In this document: in pieces, positions 36,195-46,124 of the stretch
How the letters are laid out: the number at the start of each line of letters is the position of its first letter
Position numbering within the stretch: position 1 is the stretch's first letter
DNA from: Gammaproteobacteria bacterium
Lineage (GTDB): Bacteria; Pseudomonadota; Gammaproteobacteria; Pseudomonadales; Pseudomonadaceae
Length of the DNA stretch: 59,115 bases
Reading direction: 5' to 3'
Assembly (NCBI GenBank): GCA_012728315.1
Contig: JAAYFI010000023.1
Span: 1-59,115, forward strand
Position numbers and translations under genes: made by a program
The notes under the pieces: generated by a model
The model's input: only the letters and a program-made list of their open reading frames with translations
Database searches by the model: none
What the model was told of the DNA's origin: nothing

Positions 36195-37394
36195 ATGAGT
36201 TTATTGAGCGTCGATGCGGCTCTGCAAATATTGCTAGAGCAAGCGCAGTCCATGCCCCGCTTAGACATTGAAGAGTTAACGCTAGATGCGGCAGAGAATC
36301 GCGTTTTAGCTGAGCCATTACTGGCTCAGTTTGCGATGCCTCCTTGGCCCAATAGCTCAATGGATGGCTATGCTGTGCGCAGCAAAGAGGTTCAGGCTGG
36401 ACAGGTATTGCCGATCAGTCAAAAGATTTTTGCTGGGCATAGCCCAGAGCCTCTAAGCGAAGGCACTTGCGCACGCATTTTCACTGGTGCCCCCCTGCCA
36501 GCAGGGGCTGATGCCGTGGAAATGCAGGAAAACACTGAGGTGCAGGCGGACGGCTCGGTGCGTTTTCTCCAAGCTGTGCCTGCAGCTAAGTTTGTACGCC
36601 CGAAAGGGCAAGAGGCGATGCCCGGCGATAAAATATTACCAGCGGGCATACGTCTAGGGCCGATTGAATTGGCCATGGCTGCTTCTCTTGGTACGGCGCG
36701 GGTCAAAGTACGCCGTCAGTTACGTGTAGCCGTTGTTTCAACAGGGGATGAGCTGGTCGAGCTAGGTCAGCCCTTAGCCGCAGGACAGATTTATAACAGT
36801 AATCGCACTCTGTTACTGCAAAGTCTGAAGCGCTTAAACTGCGCTGTTGTTGATATGGGCATTTTACCGGATGACATAGAGCAGACGCGGCAGCGACTGG
36901 CGGAGCTGGATCATGTCGATTTACTGATCAGCAGCGGTGGGGTTTCGGTTGGTGAAGCCGATTTTCTAGGTCAGGTACTGCGTGAAGAAGGTGAGCTGGA
37001 TTTTTGGAAGCTGGCTTTAAAGCCTGGCAAACCTTTTACTTTAGGTCGCTATCAAGGCGTTCCTGTGATCGGCTTGCCCGGTAATCCAGCGTCCAGTTTA
37101 GTCACTTTTTTAATACTTGCCCGTCCTTATATTTTGACCCGCATGGGTGTAACTGACCCATGTGCACAGCACTTTAGTGTGCCGGTAAACTTTGCAGTGC
37201 CAGTGGCAGGTGTGCGTCGTGAGTTTATTCGTGTGGCCTTAGTGGATGGCTGTGCTGAAAAACTGGATAAGCAGTGCTCAGGCATTTTGCGCAGCGCCAC
37301 CCAAGCCCATGGTTTGCTTGAGTTGCCGGAAAATACCACCTGCGCAGTGGGTGATCATTTACGGTTTTGGCCGTTTTCTAGCTTGTTTAACTAA
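36195..37394 (+). CDS. moeA: Molybdopterin molybdenumtransferase MoeA (copy 2)
   Basis: A 399-residue second MoeA, coupled to moaB. It shows SSMDGYAVRS, GAPLPAGADAVEMQ, STGDELVELGQPL, SSGGVSVGEADFLG and GLPGNPASSL. It differs from copy 1 throughout and looks like an older paralogue rather than a recent duplicate. It keeps the STGDE segment of ordinary MoeA, while copy 1 has SSGNE at the same place. Confidence 0.95.
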   Translation: MSLLSVDAALQILLEQAQSMPRLDIEELTLDAAENRVLAEPLLAQFAMPPWPNSSMDGYAVRSKEVQAGQVLPISQKIFAGHSPEPLSEGTCARIFTGAPLPAGADAVEMQENTEVQADGSVRFLQAVPAAKFVRPKGQEAMPGDKILPAGIRLGPIELAMAASLGTARVKVRRQLRVAVVSTGDELVELGQPLAAGQIYNSNRTLLLQSLKRLNCAVVDMGILPDDIEQTRQRLAELDHVDLLISSGGVSVGEADFLGQVLREEGELDFWKLALKPGKPFTLGRYQGVPVIGLPGNPASSLVTFLILARPYILTRMGVTDPCAQHFSVPVNFAVPVAGVRREFIRVALVDGCAEKLDKQCSGILRSATQAHGLLELPENTTCAVGDHLRFWPFSSLFN

Positions 37395-37481
37395 AAGACC
37401 ATTGCGCACATGGGCTGCAGCACCGTCAAGCGACTGAGTGCCGCAGCCCTTCATCGAGCTCTACCCATTTCTGGGGCAAAG

Positions 37482-37505
37482 CGTTATAGTTCAGATTATA
37501 TAACG
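37482..37505. promoter_or_regulatory. ModE operator upstream of modA
   Basis: CGTTAT-N12-ATAACG, 24 nt, has the same arms and spacing as the E. coli modA ModE box as I recall it. It ends 26 nt before the modA ATG, so bound Mo-ModE would overlap the promoter or start region and repress modABC. Confidence 0.85.
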
Positions 37506-37531
37506 GGTAAACCAAACTCTGAGGGTGTCGC

Positions 37532-38287
37532 ATGTTAAAAACAAGTCTAAAAAATCTATTAGCAGCAGCAATCATTGTCACAACGAGCAGTGCGTTTTCT
37601 GCTGAAATCACCGTTTCTGCAGCAGCCAGCTTGACCAATGCATTTAAAGAAATTGCCAGCAATTTTGAAGCTGCACACCCTGAACATAAGGTCTTGCTGA
37701 ACTTTGCCGGCTCGGGTGAGCTGTTGCAACAAATTGCTAAAGGAGCTCCCGTTGATGTTTTTGCATCGGCCGACCAAGTGACCATGGATAAAGCACAAGA
37801 GCAAGGCCTGCTCGCTGCAAATACGCGTAAAGATTTTGTGCAAAACACTGTTGTGGTAATAACCCCAAGCAATAGCAAACTCCAGCTGACGCAATTGGCT
37901 GATTTACAGCAAGACACACTACAACGTTTAGCCGTGAGCACCCCTGATAGCGTACCTGTGGGTCGTTACAGCAAGCAGGCATTACAGGCCCATGGCTTAT
38001 GGGACGCGTTGGCTGAGAAAATGATTAATACACAGAACGTTCGCCAATCTTTAGATTATGTAGCGCGTGATGAAGTGGATGCAGGCTTTGTCTACGCCAC
38101 CGACGCGGCCATAATGGCGGATAAAGTTAAAGTACAATTTACTGTGCCGTTAGAAACCGTGGTCAGTTATCCCATTGCGATTACCCAAGACAGTGCTGCC
38201 AAAGCGCTGAGCCAGCAGTTTATTGATTATATTTTCAATCCAGAAAGTCAGGCTGTGCTCGGACAGTACGGATTTAGTCAGCCGTAA
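37532..38287 (+). CDS. modA: Molybdate-binding protein ModA
   Basis: A 251-residue periplasmic binding protein of the high-affinity molybdate ABC importer. The signal peptide ends at about SSAFSA (residue 24), and the mature part begins EITVSAAASLTNAFKEI, the family signature. FAGSGELLQQIAKGAPVDVF and VPVGRYSKQAL are conserved. First gene of modABC, under the ModE box. Confidence 0.96.
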   Translation: MLKTSLKNLLAAAIIVTTSSAFSAEITVSAAASLTNAFKEIASNFEAAHPEHKVLLNFAGSGELLQQIAKGAPVDVFASADQVTMDKAQEQGLLAANTRKDFVQNTVVVITPSNSKLQLTQLADLQQDTLQRLAVSTPDSVPVGRYSKQALQAHGLWDALAEKMINTQNVRQSLDYVARDEVDAGFVYATDAAIMADKVKVQFTVPLETVVSYPIAITQDSAAKALSQQFIDYIFNPESQAVLGQYGFSQP

Positions 38288-38299
38288 GAGGCGATTTCC

Positions 38300-38977
38300 A
38301 TGGATGCAGTATGGGTTGCACTCAGCCTGTCATTGAAAGTGGCAGGCTGGGCCACAGCACTGAATATTGTTCTGGGTGTTGGCGTTGGTTTTTTTTTAGC
38401 GCGTACGCGTTTTTGGGGTCGTGATTTTTTAGATACCGTGCTGACTTTACCTATGGTGATGCCACCGACGGTGCTGGGCTACTATCTATTGGTCTTGCTA
38501 GGCCGCCGCAGCGCCTTTGGCTCATGGCTGTACGACACTTTTGGGATTCATTTAATTTTCACTTGGCAAGGTGCGGTGATTGCAGCCACGGTGGTGGCTT
38601 TTCCTTTAGTGTTTAAGCCCGCGCGCGCAGCTTTTGAGGCCGTGGACAGTGAGCTTGAGCAGGCTGCACGTGTACTTGGAGTGTCTGAGCTGGCTATTTT
38701 TTTTCGGATAACCTTACCTCTAGCCTGGCGCGGTATTTTAGCCGGAGTGCTTTTAGCCTTTGCCCGTGCGCTGGGTGAGTTTGGTGCAACCTTAATGGTA
38801 GCAGGCAGTATTCCGGGTAAGACTCAAACCCTATCCATTGCCGTTTACGAAGCTGTGCAGGCCGGTAAAGATGATACGGCCAATATGTTGGTGATAATTA
38901 CTTCAATTGTTTGTGTGGTGGTCTTGTTAAGCGCCAGTCGCTTAGCGCCAGGGCGTGTTAATGAGCGAGTCAGGTAA
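38300..38977 (+). CDS. modB: Molybdate ABC transporter permease ModB
   Basis: A 225-residue permease with about five membrane segments. LPMVMPPTVLGYYLL and the coupling (EAA) loop EQAARVLGVSELAIFFRITL are typical. It forms the channel with ModC. 12 nt after modA. Confidence 0.95.
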   Translation: MDAVWVALSLSLKVAGWATALNIVLGVGVGFFLARTRFWGRDFLDTVLTLPMVMPPTVLGYYLLVLLGRRSAFGSWLYDTFGIHLIFTWQGAVIAATVVAFPLVFKPARAAFEAVDSELEQAARVLGVSELAIFFRITLPLAWRGILAGVLLAFARALGEFGATLMVAGSIPGKTQTLSIAVYEAVQAGKDDTANMLVIITSIVCVVVLLSASRLAPGRVNERVR

Positions 38978-38982
38978 ATGTC

Positions 38983-39660
38983 ATGTTGTTAGATTTAGCT
39001 GTCAGCAAAACGATGCGTTCCGGCAAGCAAACATTTTCCTTAAATGTCAGCTATAGCTCTGAGGCTGATCGCTTAGTGATTCTTGGCCCATCGGGGGCTG
39101 GTAAAAGCTTATTGCTGCGTATGATCGCTGGTTTACTTAAGCCTGATAGTGGGCATATTAAATTAGCGGGGCGCACGTTATTTGACCAAGCGCAGGGCAT
39201 TAATCTAACGCCGCAACAGCGTAATGTGGCTTTTTTATTCCAAAACTATGCCTTATTTCCACACTTAAGCGTACGGCAGAATATAGCTTTTAGTTTGCAC
39301 GCTGGACTCCTCAATCCGCGGGCCAATTTCACCAGTCGCACCGTAGACTATTGGATCGATACCTTTGCTTTAGACGCCGTGCAAAATCAAAAACCTCATG
39401 AGCTATCGGGTGGGCAGCGCCAACGTACAGCCTTAGCGCGTGCCTTGGTCACTGAGCCACGGGCTTTACTGTTAGATGAACCTTTTTCTGCATTAGATCC
39501 TGATTTGCGTATGCATATGCGCAAGGAATTGCGTGAACTGCAAGAGCGTTTAGCGGTGCCGCTGATTTTAATTACCCATGACATTGAGGATGTTAAAATT
39601 TTTGCCAATCAAACCCTTTGCCTCAAAGATGGACGAATCGATGCTGAGCGGCGCCTCTAG
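38983..39660 (+). CDS. modC: Molybdate ABC transporter ATPase ModC, short form
   Basis: A 225-residue ABC ATPase with Walker A GPSGAGKSLL, signature LSGGQRQRTALARAL and Walker B ALLLDEPFSALDPD, and a downstream ITHD switch. It ends soon after the ATPase core (LCLKDGRIDAERRL). The ~130-residue C-terminal Mop/TOBE domain of E. coli ModC (352 aa) is absent. Only ~90 nt separate the stop from the terminator, with no remnant seen. It may be a natural short form lacking Mo-dependent feedback on transport, or an old truncation. Confidence 0.9.
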   Translation: MLLDLAVSKTMRSGKQTFSLNVSYSSEADRLVILGPSGAGKSLLLRMIAGLLKPDSGHIKLAGRTLFDQAQGINLTPQQRNVAFLFQNYALFPHLSVRQNIAFSLHAGLLNPRANFTSRTVDYWIDTFALDAVQNQKPHELSGGQRQRTALARALVTEPRALLLDEPFSALDPDLRMHMRKELRELQERLAVPLILITHDIEDVKIFANQTLCLKDGRIDAERRL

Positions 39661-39751
39661 GCACTGGCTGTGCATGCGAGGGCGTTATTGCCAGCACATA
39701 TTTAAATACCGGCCATGTCTCTGTTTACAGCAGCGTTTAAAACCGCTAATA

Positions 39752-39786
39752 AAAAAGCCAGAACCCGCAATGGCTTCTGGCTTTTT
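39752..39786. terminator. Bidirectional terminator between modC and the aminotransferase
   Basis: The stem AAAAAGCCAGAA/TTCTGGCTTTTT has an 11 nt loop and A/T tails on both sides. It serves the convergent modABC and aminotransferase genes. Confidence 0.88.
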
Positions 39787-39824
39787 AAGGTGTGCAATGC
39801 GCTTAACGCAAACCGAATAAGCGT

Positions 39825-41021
39825 TTACAGAACCTGCACGATGGCGTCTGTCACTGCATCAATGTTGTTTAAGTTTAGCGCAGCAACACAAATACGACCG
39901 CTGGAAACGGCATAGATAGCAAACTCATCGCGTAGGCGATCCACTTGTTCTTTTGTCAGTCCTGAGTAAGAGAACATCCCGCGCTGCTCTGCGACAAAGC
40001 TGAAATCTTTTTTAGCCCCTTTAGCGGCCAGCTGCTCAACCATCAGTTTGCGCATCAATAAGATACGCTCACGCATCTCGCCCAGCTCTTCTTGCCAAAG
40101 CTGATTGAGCTCAGGGGTGTTTAAAACCAAGCCAACAACACTTGCACCGTGGGTGGGCGGGTTAGAGTAGTTGGTACGAATCACCTGTTTAAGCTGTGAA
40201 AGCACACGGCTGGCCTGTTCAGCCGAGTCAGCAATAATTGACAACGCGCCAACACGCTCACCGTACAGTGAAAACGACTTTGAGAATGAGCTGGATACAA
40301 AAAATGGCATACCCGAGTCGGCAAATAAGCGTACCGCAGCTGCGTCTTCATAAATACCTTCAGCAAAGCCTTGATAGGCGATGTCTAAAAAGGGTACATG
40401 CTCATACTCTTTAAGCACTGCGAGGACGGCTTGCCATTGCTCGAGGTTGAGATCAACGCCCGTTGGGTTGTGACAGCACGCATGTAAAACAATAATGGAT
40501 TGACGCGGCAATTGACGTAAATCTTCGAGCATACCGTCAAGATCAACACCTTGCTGCGCTGCATCATAATAGCGGTAGTCTTGTACAGGAAAGCCCGCCG
40601 CTTCAAACAGTGCACGGTGATTTTGCCAGCTTGGGTCACTGATCGCGACAACAGCGTCGGGCAATAAACGCTTAAGGTAATCAGCACCAATTTTTAACGC
40701 GCCAGTACCGCCAATCGCTTGGCTGGTCACAATTCGTCCAGACTTGATAATGTCTGAGTCAGCACCAAATAATAATTTTTGTACTGCACTGTCGTATGCA
40801 CCTATACCTTCAATAGGCAGATAGCCACGCGGGGCATGCGCCTCAGCACGCGCTTTTTCTGCTAGCTCAACTGCTTTTAGAAGAGGGATACGTCCAGCCT
40901 CATTGTAATACACACCAACACCGAGGTTGACTTTTTGCGGACGGGTATCGGCGTTAAAAGCTTCGTTCAGACCCAAGATGGGGTCACGTGGCGCCATTTC
41001 GACGGCAGAGAACAGGCTCAT
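39825..41021 (-). CDS. Aromatic/aspartate aminotransferase (AspC/TyrB type)
   Basis: A 398-residue fold-type I PLP aminotransferase. The PLP lysine is in SSSFSKSFSLYGERVGAL. The N-terminal DPILGLNEAFNAD and PRGYLPIEGIGAYDSAV and the binding segment HACCHNPTGVDL are typical of AspC/TyrB. It converts Asp, Tyr or Phe with 2-oxoglutarate. Next to uvrB, as in Pseudomonas. Aspartate versus aromatic preference is not decidable. Confidence 0.93.
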   Translation of the reverse strand: MSLFSAVEMAPRDPILGLNEAFNADTRPQKVNLGVGVYYNEAGRIPLLKAVELAEKARAEAHAPRGYLPIEGIGAYDSAVQKLLFGADSDIIKSGRIVTSQAIGGTGALKIGADYLKRLLPDAVVAISDPSWQNHRALFEAAGFPVQDYRYYDAAQQGVDLDGMLEDLRQLPRQSIIVLHACCHNPTGVDLNLEQWQAVLAVLKEYEHVPFLDIAYQGFAEGIYEDAAAVRLFADSGMPFFVSSSFSKSFSLYGERVGALSIIADSAEQASRVLSQLKQVIRTNYSNPPTHGASVVGLVLNTPELNQLWQEELGEMRERILLMRKLMVEQLAAKGAKKDFSFVAEQRGMFSYSGLTKEQVDRLRDEFAIYAVSSGRICVAALNLNNIDAVTDAIVQVL

Positions 41022-41190
41022 GTTTAGCGAACTCGATAATTATGGAATGGAGGGATTAGCTTAACAGACACTGCGCCGAGACGCAGCGCGATTCGGCAGG
41101 TATTATAGCAATCTATATAAGTTTTTTACGTAATAATTGTTTGTTGTTCGTTTTGCGGTGTTTTACCGCGCTTGGTATTAGGGGTTCTGC

Positions 41191-43206
41191 ATGTCACGCT
41201 TTGAGCTAGTCACACAATTTCAACCTGCCGGTGATCAGCCACAAGCAATTCGTCAGTTAGTCGCAGGACTTGAATCGGGCTTATCACATCAAACTTTGCA
41301 TGGCGTGACCGGTTCAGGAAAAACCTTCAGCATCGCTAATGTCATTCAACAGGTGCAGCGTCCTGCTATTATTCTTGCGCCCAATAAAACCTTGGCCGCA
41401 CAGCTCTATGGTGAGTTTAAAGAGTTTTTTCCACATAATGCCGTGGAGTATTTCGTATCCTATTACGATTATTACCAACCGGAGGCCTATGTCGCCGCCT
41501 CGGACACCTTTATTGAAAAAGACGCTTCGATTAATGATCACATTGAGCAAATGCGTTTATCTGCCACTAAGGCTCTGCTTGAGCGGCCGGATGTTATTAT
41601 TGTTGCCACCGTCTCATCGATTTATGGCTTAGGCAGTCCAGAAAGCTATTTGAAAATGGTTGTGCATCTGGATCGTGGCGACCGTGTTGATCAGCGCACC
41701 TTGTTAACGCGCTTAGCAGATTTGCAATACACCCGTAATGAAGTGGACTTTTCTCGCGCTACTTTCCGTGTACGTGGCGATGTGATTGATGTGTATCCAG
41801 CCGAATCTGACTTTGAAGCCATCCGCGTTGAGCTGTTTGATGATGAAGTCGAAAGCATCAGCGCCTTTGATCCTTTGACGGGCAAGGTGATTGGCAAGCT
41901 GCCGCGCTTTACTTTTTATCCAAAATCACACTATGTCACGCCGCGTGAAACCCTATTAGAAGCGCTTGAGCACATTAAAGTGGAGCTGGCTGAACGTTTG
42001 GAGTATTTGCGTAGCCAAGATAAGTTGGTCGAAGCTCAGCGCTTAGAACAGCGTACCCGCTTTGATTTAGAGATGATTTTAGAGCTGGGTTACTGCAACG
42101 GTATTGAAAACTACTCACGCTACTTATCCGGTCGCGCTCCCGGTGCGCCGCCACCGACCTTATATGACTATTTGCCGGATAACGCTTTACTGATTATCGA
42201 TGAATCACACGTTTCTGTGCCGCAGATTGGTGCGATGTATAAAGGCGACCGCTCGCGCAAAGAAAATCTTGTGAATTATGGCTTCCGACTGCCTTCGGCA
42301 TTAGATAACCGTCCTATGCGTTTTGATGAGTGGGAAGCGGTCAGTCCGCAAACTATTTTTGTTTCGGCAACGCCCGGTAATTATGAAGCAGAACATGCAG
42401 GTCAAGTGGTAGAGCAGGTGGTGCGTCCAACCGGTTTAATTGATCCGGAAATCGAAGTGCGTCCTGCCTTAACTCAAGTGGATGATTTGCTCTCACAAAT
42501 CAGCGCACGGATCGCGGCAGATGAGCGCGTACTGGTAACCACTTTAACCAAGCGTATGTCTGAAGATCTAACTGAATACTTAGCTGATCACGATGTGCGC
42601 GCACGTTATTTGCACTCAGATATTGATACTGTGGAGCGCGTTGAAATTATCCGTGATCTGCGCATGGGCGTATTTGACGTGCTGGTCGGCATTAACTTGC
42701 TGCGCGAAGGTTTAGATATGCCTGAAGTGTCATTGGTCGCCATTCTCGATGCCGACAAAGAAGGTTTTCTGCGTTCAGAGCGTTCTTTGATTCAAACCAT
42801 CGGTCGTGCTGCACGTAACATTAATGGTAAAGCTATCTTATATGCTGATCGCATCACCGGCTCAATGGAGCGCGCCATTGATGAAACCAATCGTCGCCGC
42901 GAAAAGCAAATCGCCTTTAACGCACTGCATAACATCACCCCGATCGGGGTAAAGAAAAGTGTTAAAGATATTATGGAAGGCGCTGTGGTACCGGGCGCAC
43001 GCAGTAATAAACGTAAAGCCCAAGCCAAGGCCGCTGAACAAGCCGCTGAATATGATCAGCATCTGCGCACGCCCAGTGATATTGGTAAGCGCATTAAACA
43101 ACTGGAAGAACAAATGTATCAATTGGCACGCGACCTTGAGTTCGAAGCTGCGGCACAAATGCGTGATGAGGTGCAACGTTTGCGTCTACGGCTGCTGGAT
43201 ATGTAA
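41191..43206 (+). CDS. uvrB: Excinuclease ABC subunit B
   Basis: A 671-residue nucleotide excision repair helicase-like protein. Walker A is [10 protein letters not shown] near residue 40. The damage-probing beta-hairpin is in [15 protein letters not shown], and helicase motifs [26 protein letters not shown] and [10 protein letters not shown] are present. A C-terminal UVR motif (about 635-668) binds UvrC. No LexA box was recognised upstream. Length is standard. Confidence 0.98.
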   Translation: MSRFELVTQFQPAGDQPQAIRQLVAGLESGLSHQTLHGVTGSGKTFSIANVIQQVQRPAIILAPNKTLAAQLYGEFKEFFPHNAVEYFVSYYDYYQPEAYVAASDTFIEKDASINDHIEQMRLSATKALLERPDVIIVATVSSIYGLGSPESYLKMVVHLDRGDRVDQRTLLTRLADLQYTRNEVDFSRATFRVRGDVIDVYPAESDFEAIRVELFDDEVESISAFDPLTGKVIGKLPRFTFYPKSHYVTPRETLLEALEHIKVELAERLEYLRSQDKLVEAQRLEQRTRFDLEMILELGYCNGIENYSRYLSGRAPGAPPPTLYDYLPDNALLIIDESHVSVPQIGAMYKGDRSRKENLVNYGFRLPSALDNRPMRFDEWEAVSPQTIFVSATPGNYEAEHAGQVVEQVVRPTGLIDPEIEVRPALTQVDDLLSQISARIAADERVLVTTLTKRMSEDLTEYLADHDVRARYLHSDIDTVERVEIIRDLRMGVFDVLVGINLLREGLDMPEVSLVAILDADKEGFLRSERSLIQTIGRAARNINGKAILYADRITGSMERAIDETNRRREKQIAFNALHNITPIGVKKSVKDIMEGAVVPGARSNKRKAQAKAAEQAAEYDQHLRTPSDIGKRIKQLEEQMYQLARDLEFEAAAQMRDEVQRLRLRLLDM

Positions 43207-43336
43207 AACGGCAGACGGATTGGCAAGGACCTGCATGCATCGCGTCGACGGTTATTAAAGGACAACTGGAGCGCGCTGCTCAGAATTTGCTAAGATACGG
43301 GCTTACTTTTATATTCTTTGGCTTTGAGTGAACTAA

Positions 43337-44812
43337 ATGACCACTGTACGTACTCGTATTGCACCTTCACCAACGGGTGATCCGCACGTTGGCACCGCTT
43401 ATATTGCATTATTTAATATGTGCTTTGCACGCCAGCATGGTGGTCAATTTATTCTGCGTATTGAAGACACTGACCAAGTGCGTTCCAGTCGTGAGTCAGA
43501 ACAGCAAATTTTCGATTCATTACGCTGGCTTGGCATTGAGTGGGATGAAGGCCCCGATGTAGGCGGTCCACATGGTCCGTACCGACAAAGCGAACGCGCT
43601 GATATTTATAAAAAGCACGCTGACATTTTAGTGGAAAAAGGCCATGCCTTTCCTTGCTTTTGCAGTGCAGAGCGTCTCAATGAAGTTCGTGCAGCGCAGA
43701 TGGCCGCTAAACAAACGCCCGCCTATGATGGCCATTGCTCGCATTTAGATCCTGCACAAGCACAGCAACGCGTTGCCGCTGGCGAGTCCCATGTGATTCG
43801 TATGCGAGTCCCTACAGAAGGTGTATGCGTTGTCAAAGACATGCTGCGCGGCGAGGTGGAAATCGGCTGGGATCGCATGGACATGCAAGTTCTAATGAAA
43901 GCTGACGGTTTACCAACCTACTTTTTAGCCAACGTGGTTGATGACCATTTGATGGGCATTACGCATGTTTTGCGTGGTGAGGAATGGCTTCCCTCCGCGC
44001 CTAAATTGATCGCACTCTATGAGTACTTTGGCTGGGAACAACCTGTGCTGTGCTATATGCCGCTGCTGCGTAATCCCGATAAAAGTAAGCTATCAAAGCG
44101 TAAAAACCCAACGTCAGTCACTTTCTATGAGCGTATGGGCTATCTGCCGCAAGCCATGCTGAACTATTTAGGCCGCATGGGCTGGTCGATGCCCGATGAG
44201 CGTGAGAAGTTCTCCCTCGATGAAATGATTAAACACTTTGATATCAATCGCGTGTCTTTAGGTGGACCTATCTTTGATGTAGAGAAACTGTCTTGGCTCA
44301 ATGGTCAATGGCTGCGCGAGTTAAGCGTTGAGCAATTTGCTGATGCTGCACAGCAATGGGCATTTAACCGCGACTATATGATGCAAATTGCTCCTCATGT
44401 ACAAGCGCGTGTGGAAACATTGAGTGAAATCGCACCTCTAGCGGGCTTCTTCTTTTCTGGTGGCGTTGCGCTGACCACAGAACTCTTTGCCCATAAAAAA
44501 CTTAATAGCGATCAAGTTCGCCAAGTTCTGCAGTTCGTGCTGTGGAAGCTGGAAGCTTTACGCCAGTGGGATAAAGAGGCTATTACCGCTTGCATCAATG
44601 CCACTGGGGATTTGCTTGAGCTCAAACTGCGCGACATTATGCCGTTAATGTTTGCAGCGATCACAGGGCAGGCCAGCTCGGTATCCGTGTTGGACGCTAT
44701 GGCAATATTAGGCCCAGATTTAACCCGCTACCGTTTACGCCAAGCCTTAGAATTGTTGGGTGGAACTTCGAAAAAGGAAGCAAAAGCTTGGGAAAAGCTT
44801 TTAGCGGATTAA
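43337..44812 (+). CDS. gltX: Glutamyl-tRNA synthetase
   Basis: A 491-residue class I aminoacyl-tRNA synthetase. The HIGH-like motif is in [16 protein letters not shown] and the KMSKS-like motif is [10 protein letters not shown]. The C-terminal helical anticodon-binding domain is complete. Monocistronic, convergent with sulA-lexA. Confidence 0.97.
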   Translation: MTTVRTRIAPSPTGDPHVGTAYIALFNMCFARQHGGQFILRIEDTDQVRSSRESEQQIFDSLRWLGIEWDEGPDVGGPHGPYRQSERADIYKKHADILVEKGHAFPCFCSAERLNEVRAAQMAAKQTPAYDGHCSHLDPAQAQQRVAAGESHVIRMRVPTEGVCVVKDMLRGEVEIGWDRMDMQVLMKADGLPTYFLANVVDDHLMGITHVLRGEEWLPSAPKLIALYEYFGWEQPVLCYMPLLRNPDKSKLSKRKNPTSVTFYERMGYLPQAMLNYLGRMGWSMPDEREKFSLDEMIKHFDINRVSLGGPIFDVEKLSWLNGQWLRELSVEQFADAAQQWAFNRDYMMQIAPHVQARVETLSEIAPLAGFFFSGGVALTTELFAHKKLNSDQVRQVLQFVLWKLEALRQWDKEAITACINATGDLLELKLRDIMPLMFAAITGQASSVSVLDAMAILGPDLTRYRLRQALELLGGTSKKEAKAWEKLLAD

Positions 44813-44823
44813 TACTGGCGCAT

Positions 44824-44856
44824 AAAAAAGCCGCGCAAACTTAAATGTTGCGCGGC
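44824..44856 (-). terminator. Terminator of the lexA-sulA operon
   Basis: The stem GCCGCGCAA/TTGCGCGGC has a 9 nt loop. On the minus strand it is followed by six T. It lies ~20 nt past the sulA stop and may also slow gltX transcription. Confidence 0.85.
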
Positions 44857-44876
44857 AAACGATCTGCTAGGGGGCA

Positions 44877-45371
44877 TCAGATCGTGAAGGGTTGGCGAAT
44901 ATTCAGACTTTGCGCAAGGCCTACACGGGCTGCTTTGCTCAGGCGTGCCCGCGCCGCCGCTGGCAAAGGATTAAACCAGCTAATAACAGTGTGACTGCAA
45001 CCCAGACGTAAAGCTTCACAAGCCAGCTCTTGACTGCTTTGTATTCCACTTGGGCGTAGCACTAAAATGCGCTCACGATTTAGGCCGGCGGCACGCAGCC
45101 ATTGTGCTGTAATTTGTTCAGGTGGCGACACCAAGGTCAGCCAGCGATCATTTTGACCGTCGCTCAGCTCGCGCAAAATAGGGGCAATAAGCTGTAAACA
45201 TTGCTGTGCACTCCCGGATAAAGAAATCTCACTAAAGACACTGTCATCCTGCTGTTTTGCGACTGGATACGCAGGCGCTGAATATAGAGGTGCAACGGCT
45301 GCACTCTCTAAGTTAAGCAGAGGCTCAAACAGTGATATCTGTTGCTGCTCAAGTGGTATTGGGCTCGTCAT
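44877..45371 (-). CDS. sulA: SOS cell division inhibitor SulA
   Basis: A 164-residue SulA that binds FtsZ and blocks septation during DNA damage. The core WLTLVSPPEQITAQWLRAAG and NRERILVLRPSG are family hallmarks. It follows lexA by 9 nt in one operon, the arrangement known in Pseudomonas, so it is controlled by the LexA boxes ahead of lexA. The N-terminal ~45 residues are variable. Confidence 0.92.
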   Translation of the reverse strand: MTSPIPLEQQQISLFEPLLNLESAAVAPLYSAPAYPVAKQQDDSVFSEISLSGSAQQCLQLIAPILRELSDGQNDRWLTLVSPPEQITAQWLRAAGLNRERILVLRPSGIQSSQELACEALRLGCSHTVISWFNPLPAAARARLSKAARVGLAQSLNIRQPFTI

Positions 45372-45380
45372 AAAACCTCT

Positions 45381-46001
45381 TTAGCGGCGGATAACGCCGA
45401 CACTTAGACCTTCGATGGTCAGCTCTTGTGTTGTTAGATCGACTACAATCGGCTCAAAATCAGGGTTTTCGGGTAACAACCAAACCTTACTGCCTTCACG
45501 CTTATAGCGTTTTACTGTGACCTCATCATCAATACGCGCCACAACAACTTGGCCATTGCGTGCTTCTTTAGTGATGTGCACAGCGAGTAGATCACCATCA
45601 AGAATGCCAATGTCTTTCATGCTCATGCCGCGTACTTGCAGCAAGTAATCTGCCCGCGGCTTAAAGAAATCAGGTGGTACCGGACAAGAGCTTTCAATAT
45701 GTTGCTGCGCTAAAATGGGCTCACCTGCCGCAACACGACCAATCACCGGCAACTCATTTTCATGAGTCGGCAGCTCATCAGCAGTTAAACTGTCAACGAT
45801 TTTAAGACCGCGCGAAGCGCCAGGAATCATTTCAATTGCACCTTTGCGTGCCAAAGCTTTGAGGTGGTCTTCGGCCGCATTCGGAGATTTAAAGCCTAAC
45901 TCTTTGGCAATTTCGGCACGGGTTGGCGGGTAGCCATTATCTTCGATCCAGTGTTTAAGAAAGCTTAAAATCTCTGACTGACGTTTTGTTAACTTAGACA
46001 T
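45381..46001 (-). CDS. lexA: SOS repressor LexA
   Basis: A 206-residue LexA. The winged-helix DNA-binding domain (1-70) contains [20 protein letters not shown]. The self-cleavage site is A92-G93 in GRVAAGEP; the catalytic Ser127 (RGMSMKD) and Lys164 (VTVKRY) are present. Start 46001 (MSKLTKRQ) is the family start; an extension upstream would run across the LexA boxes. It represses itself and sulA. Confidence 0.98.
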   Translation of the reverse strand: MSKLTKRQSEILSFLKHWIEDNGYPPTRAEIAKELGFKSPNAAEDHLKALARKGAIEMIPGASRGLKIVDSLTADELPTHENELPVIGRVAAGEPILAQQHIESSCPVPPDFFKPRADYLLQVRGMSMKDIGILDGDLLAVHITKEARNGQVVVARIDDEVTVKRYKREGSKVWLLPENPDFEPIVVDLTTQELTIEGLSVGVIRR

Positions 46002-46010
46002 AATGAGTCT

Positions 46011-46026
46011 CTGTTGTTTTATACAG
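46011..46026. promoter_or_regulatory. LexA (SOS) box 1
   Basis: A CTG-N10-CAG palindrome with an AT-rich core, read CTGTATAAAACAACAG on the minus strand, ending 9 nt before the lexA start codon. Confidence 0.88.
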
Positions 46027-46029
46027 TGA

Positions 46030-46045
46030 CTGTCATTATATACAG
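46030..46045. promoter_or_regulatory. LexA (SOS) box 2
   Basis: A second CTG-N10-CAG site, read CTGTATATAATGACAG on the minus strand, 3 nt from box 1. Tandem boxes suggest cooperative autoregulation, as for E. coli lexA. Confidence 0.88.
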
Positions 46046-46124
46046 TCATTTTTTATATGCAACAACAACTCACTGCGCTAATTTAAGCGCTGCGCTGATG
46101 GAGAAACAGGGAAGGCGAGAGCGA

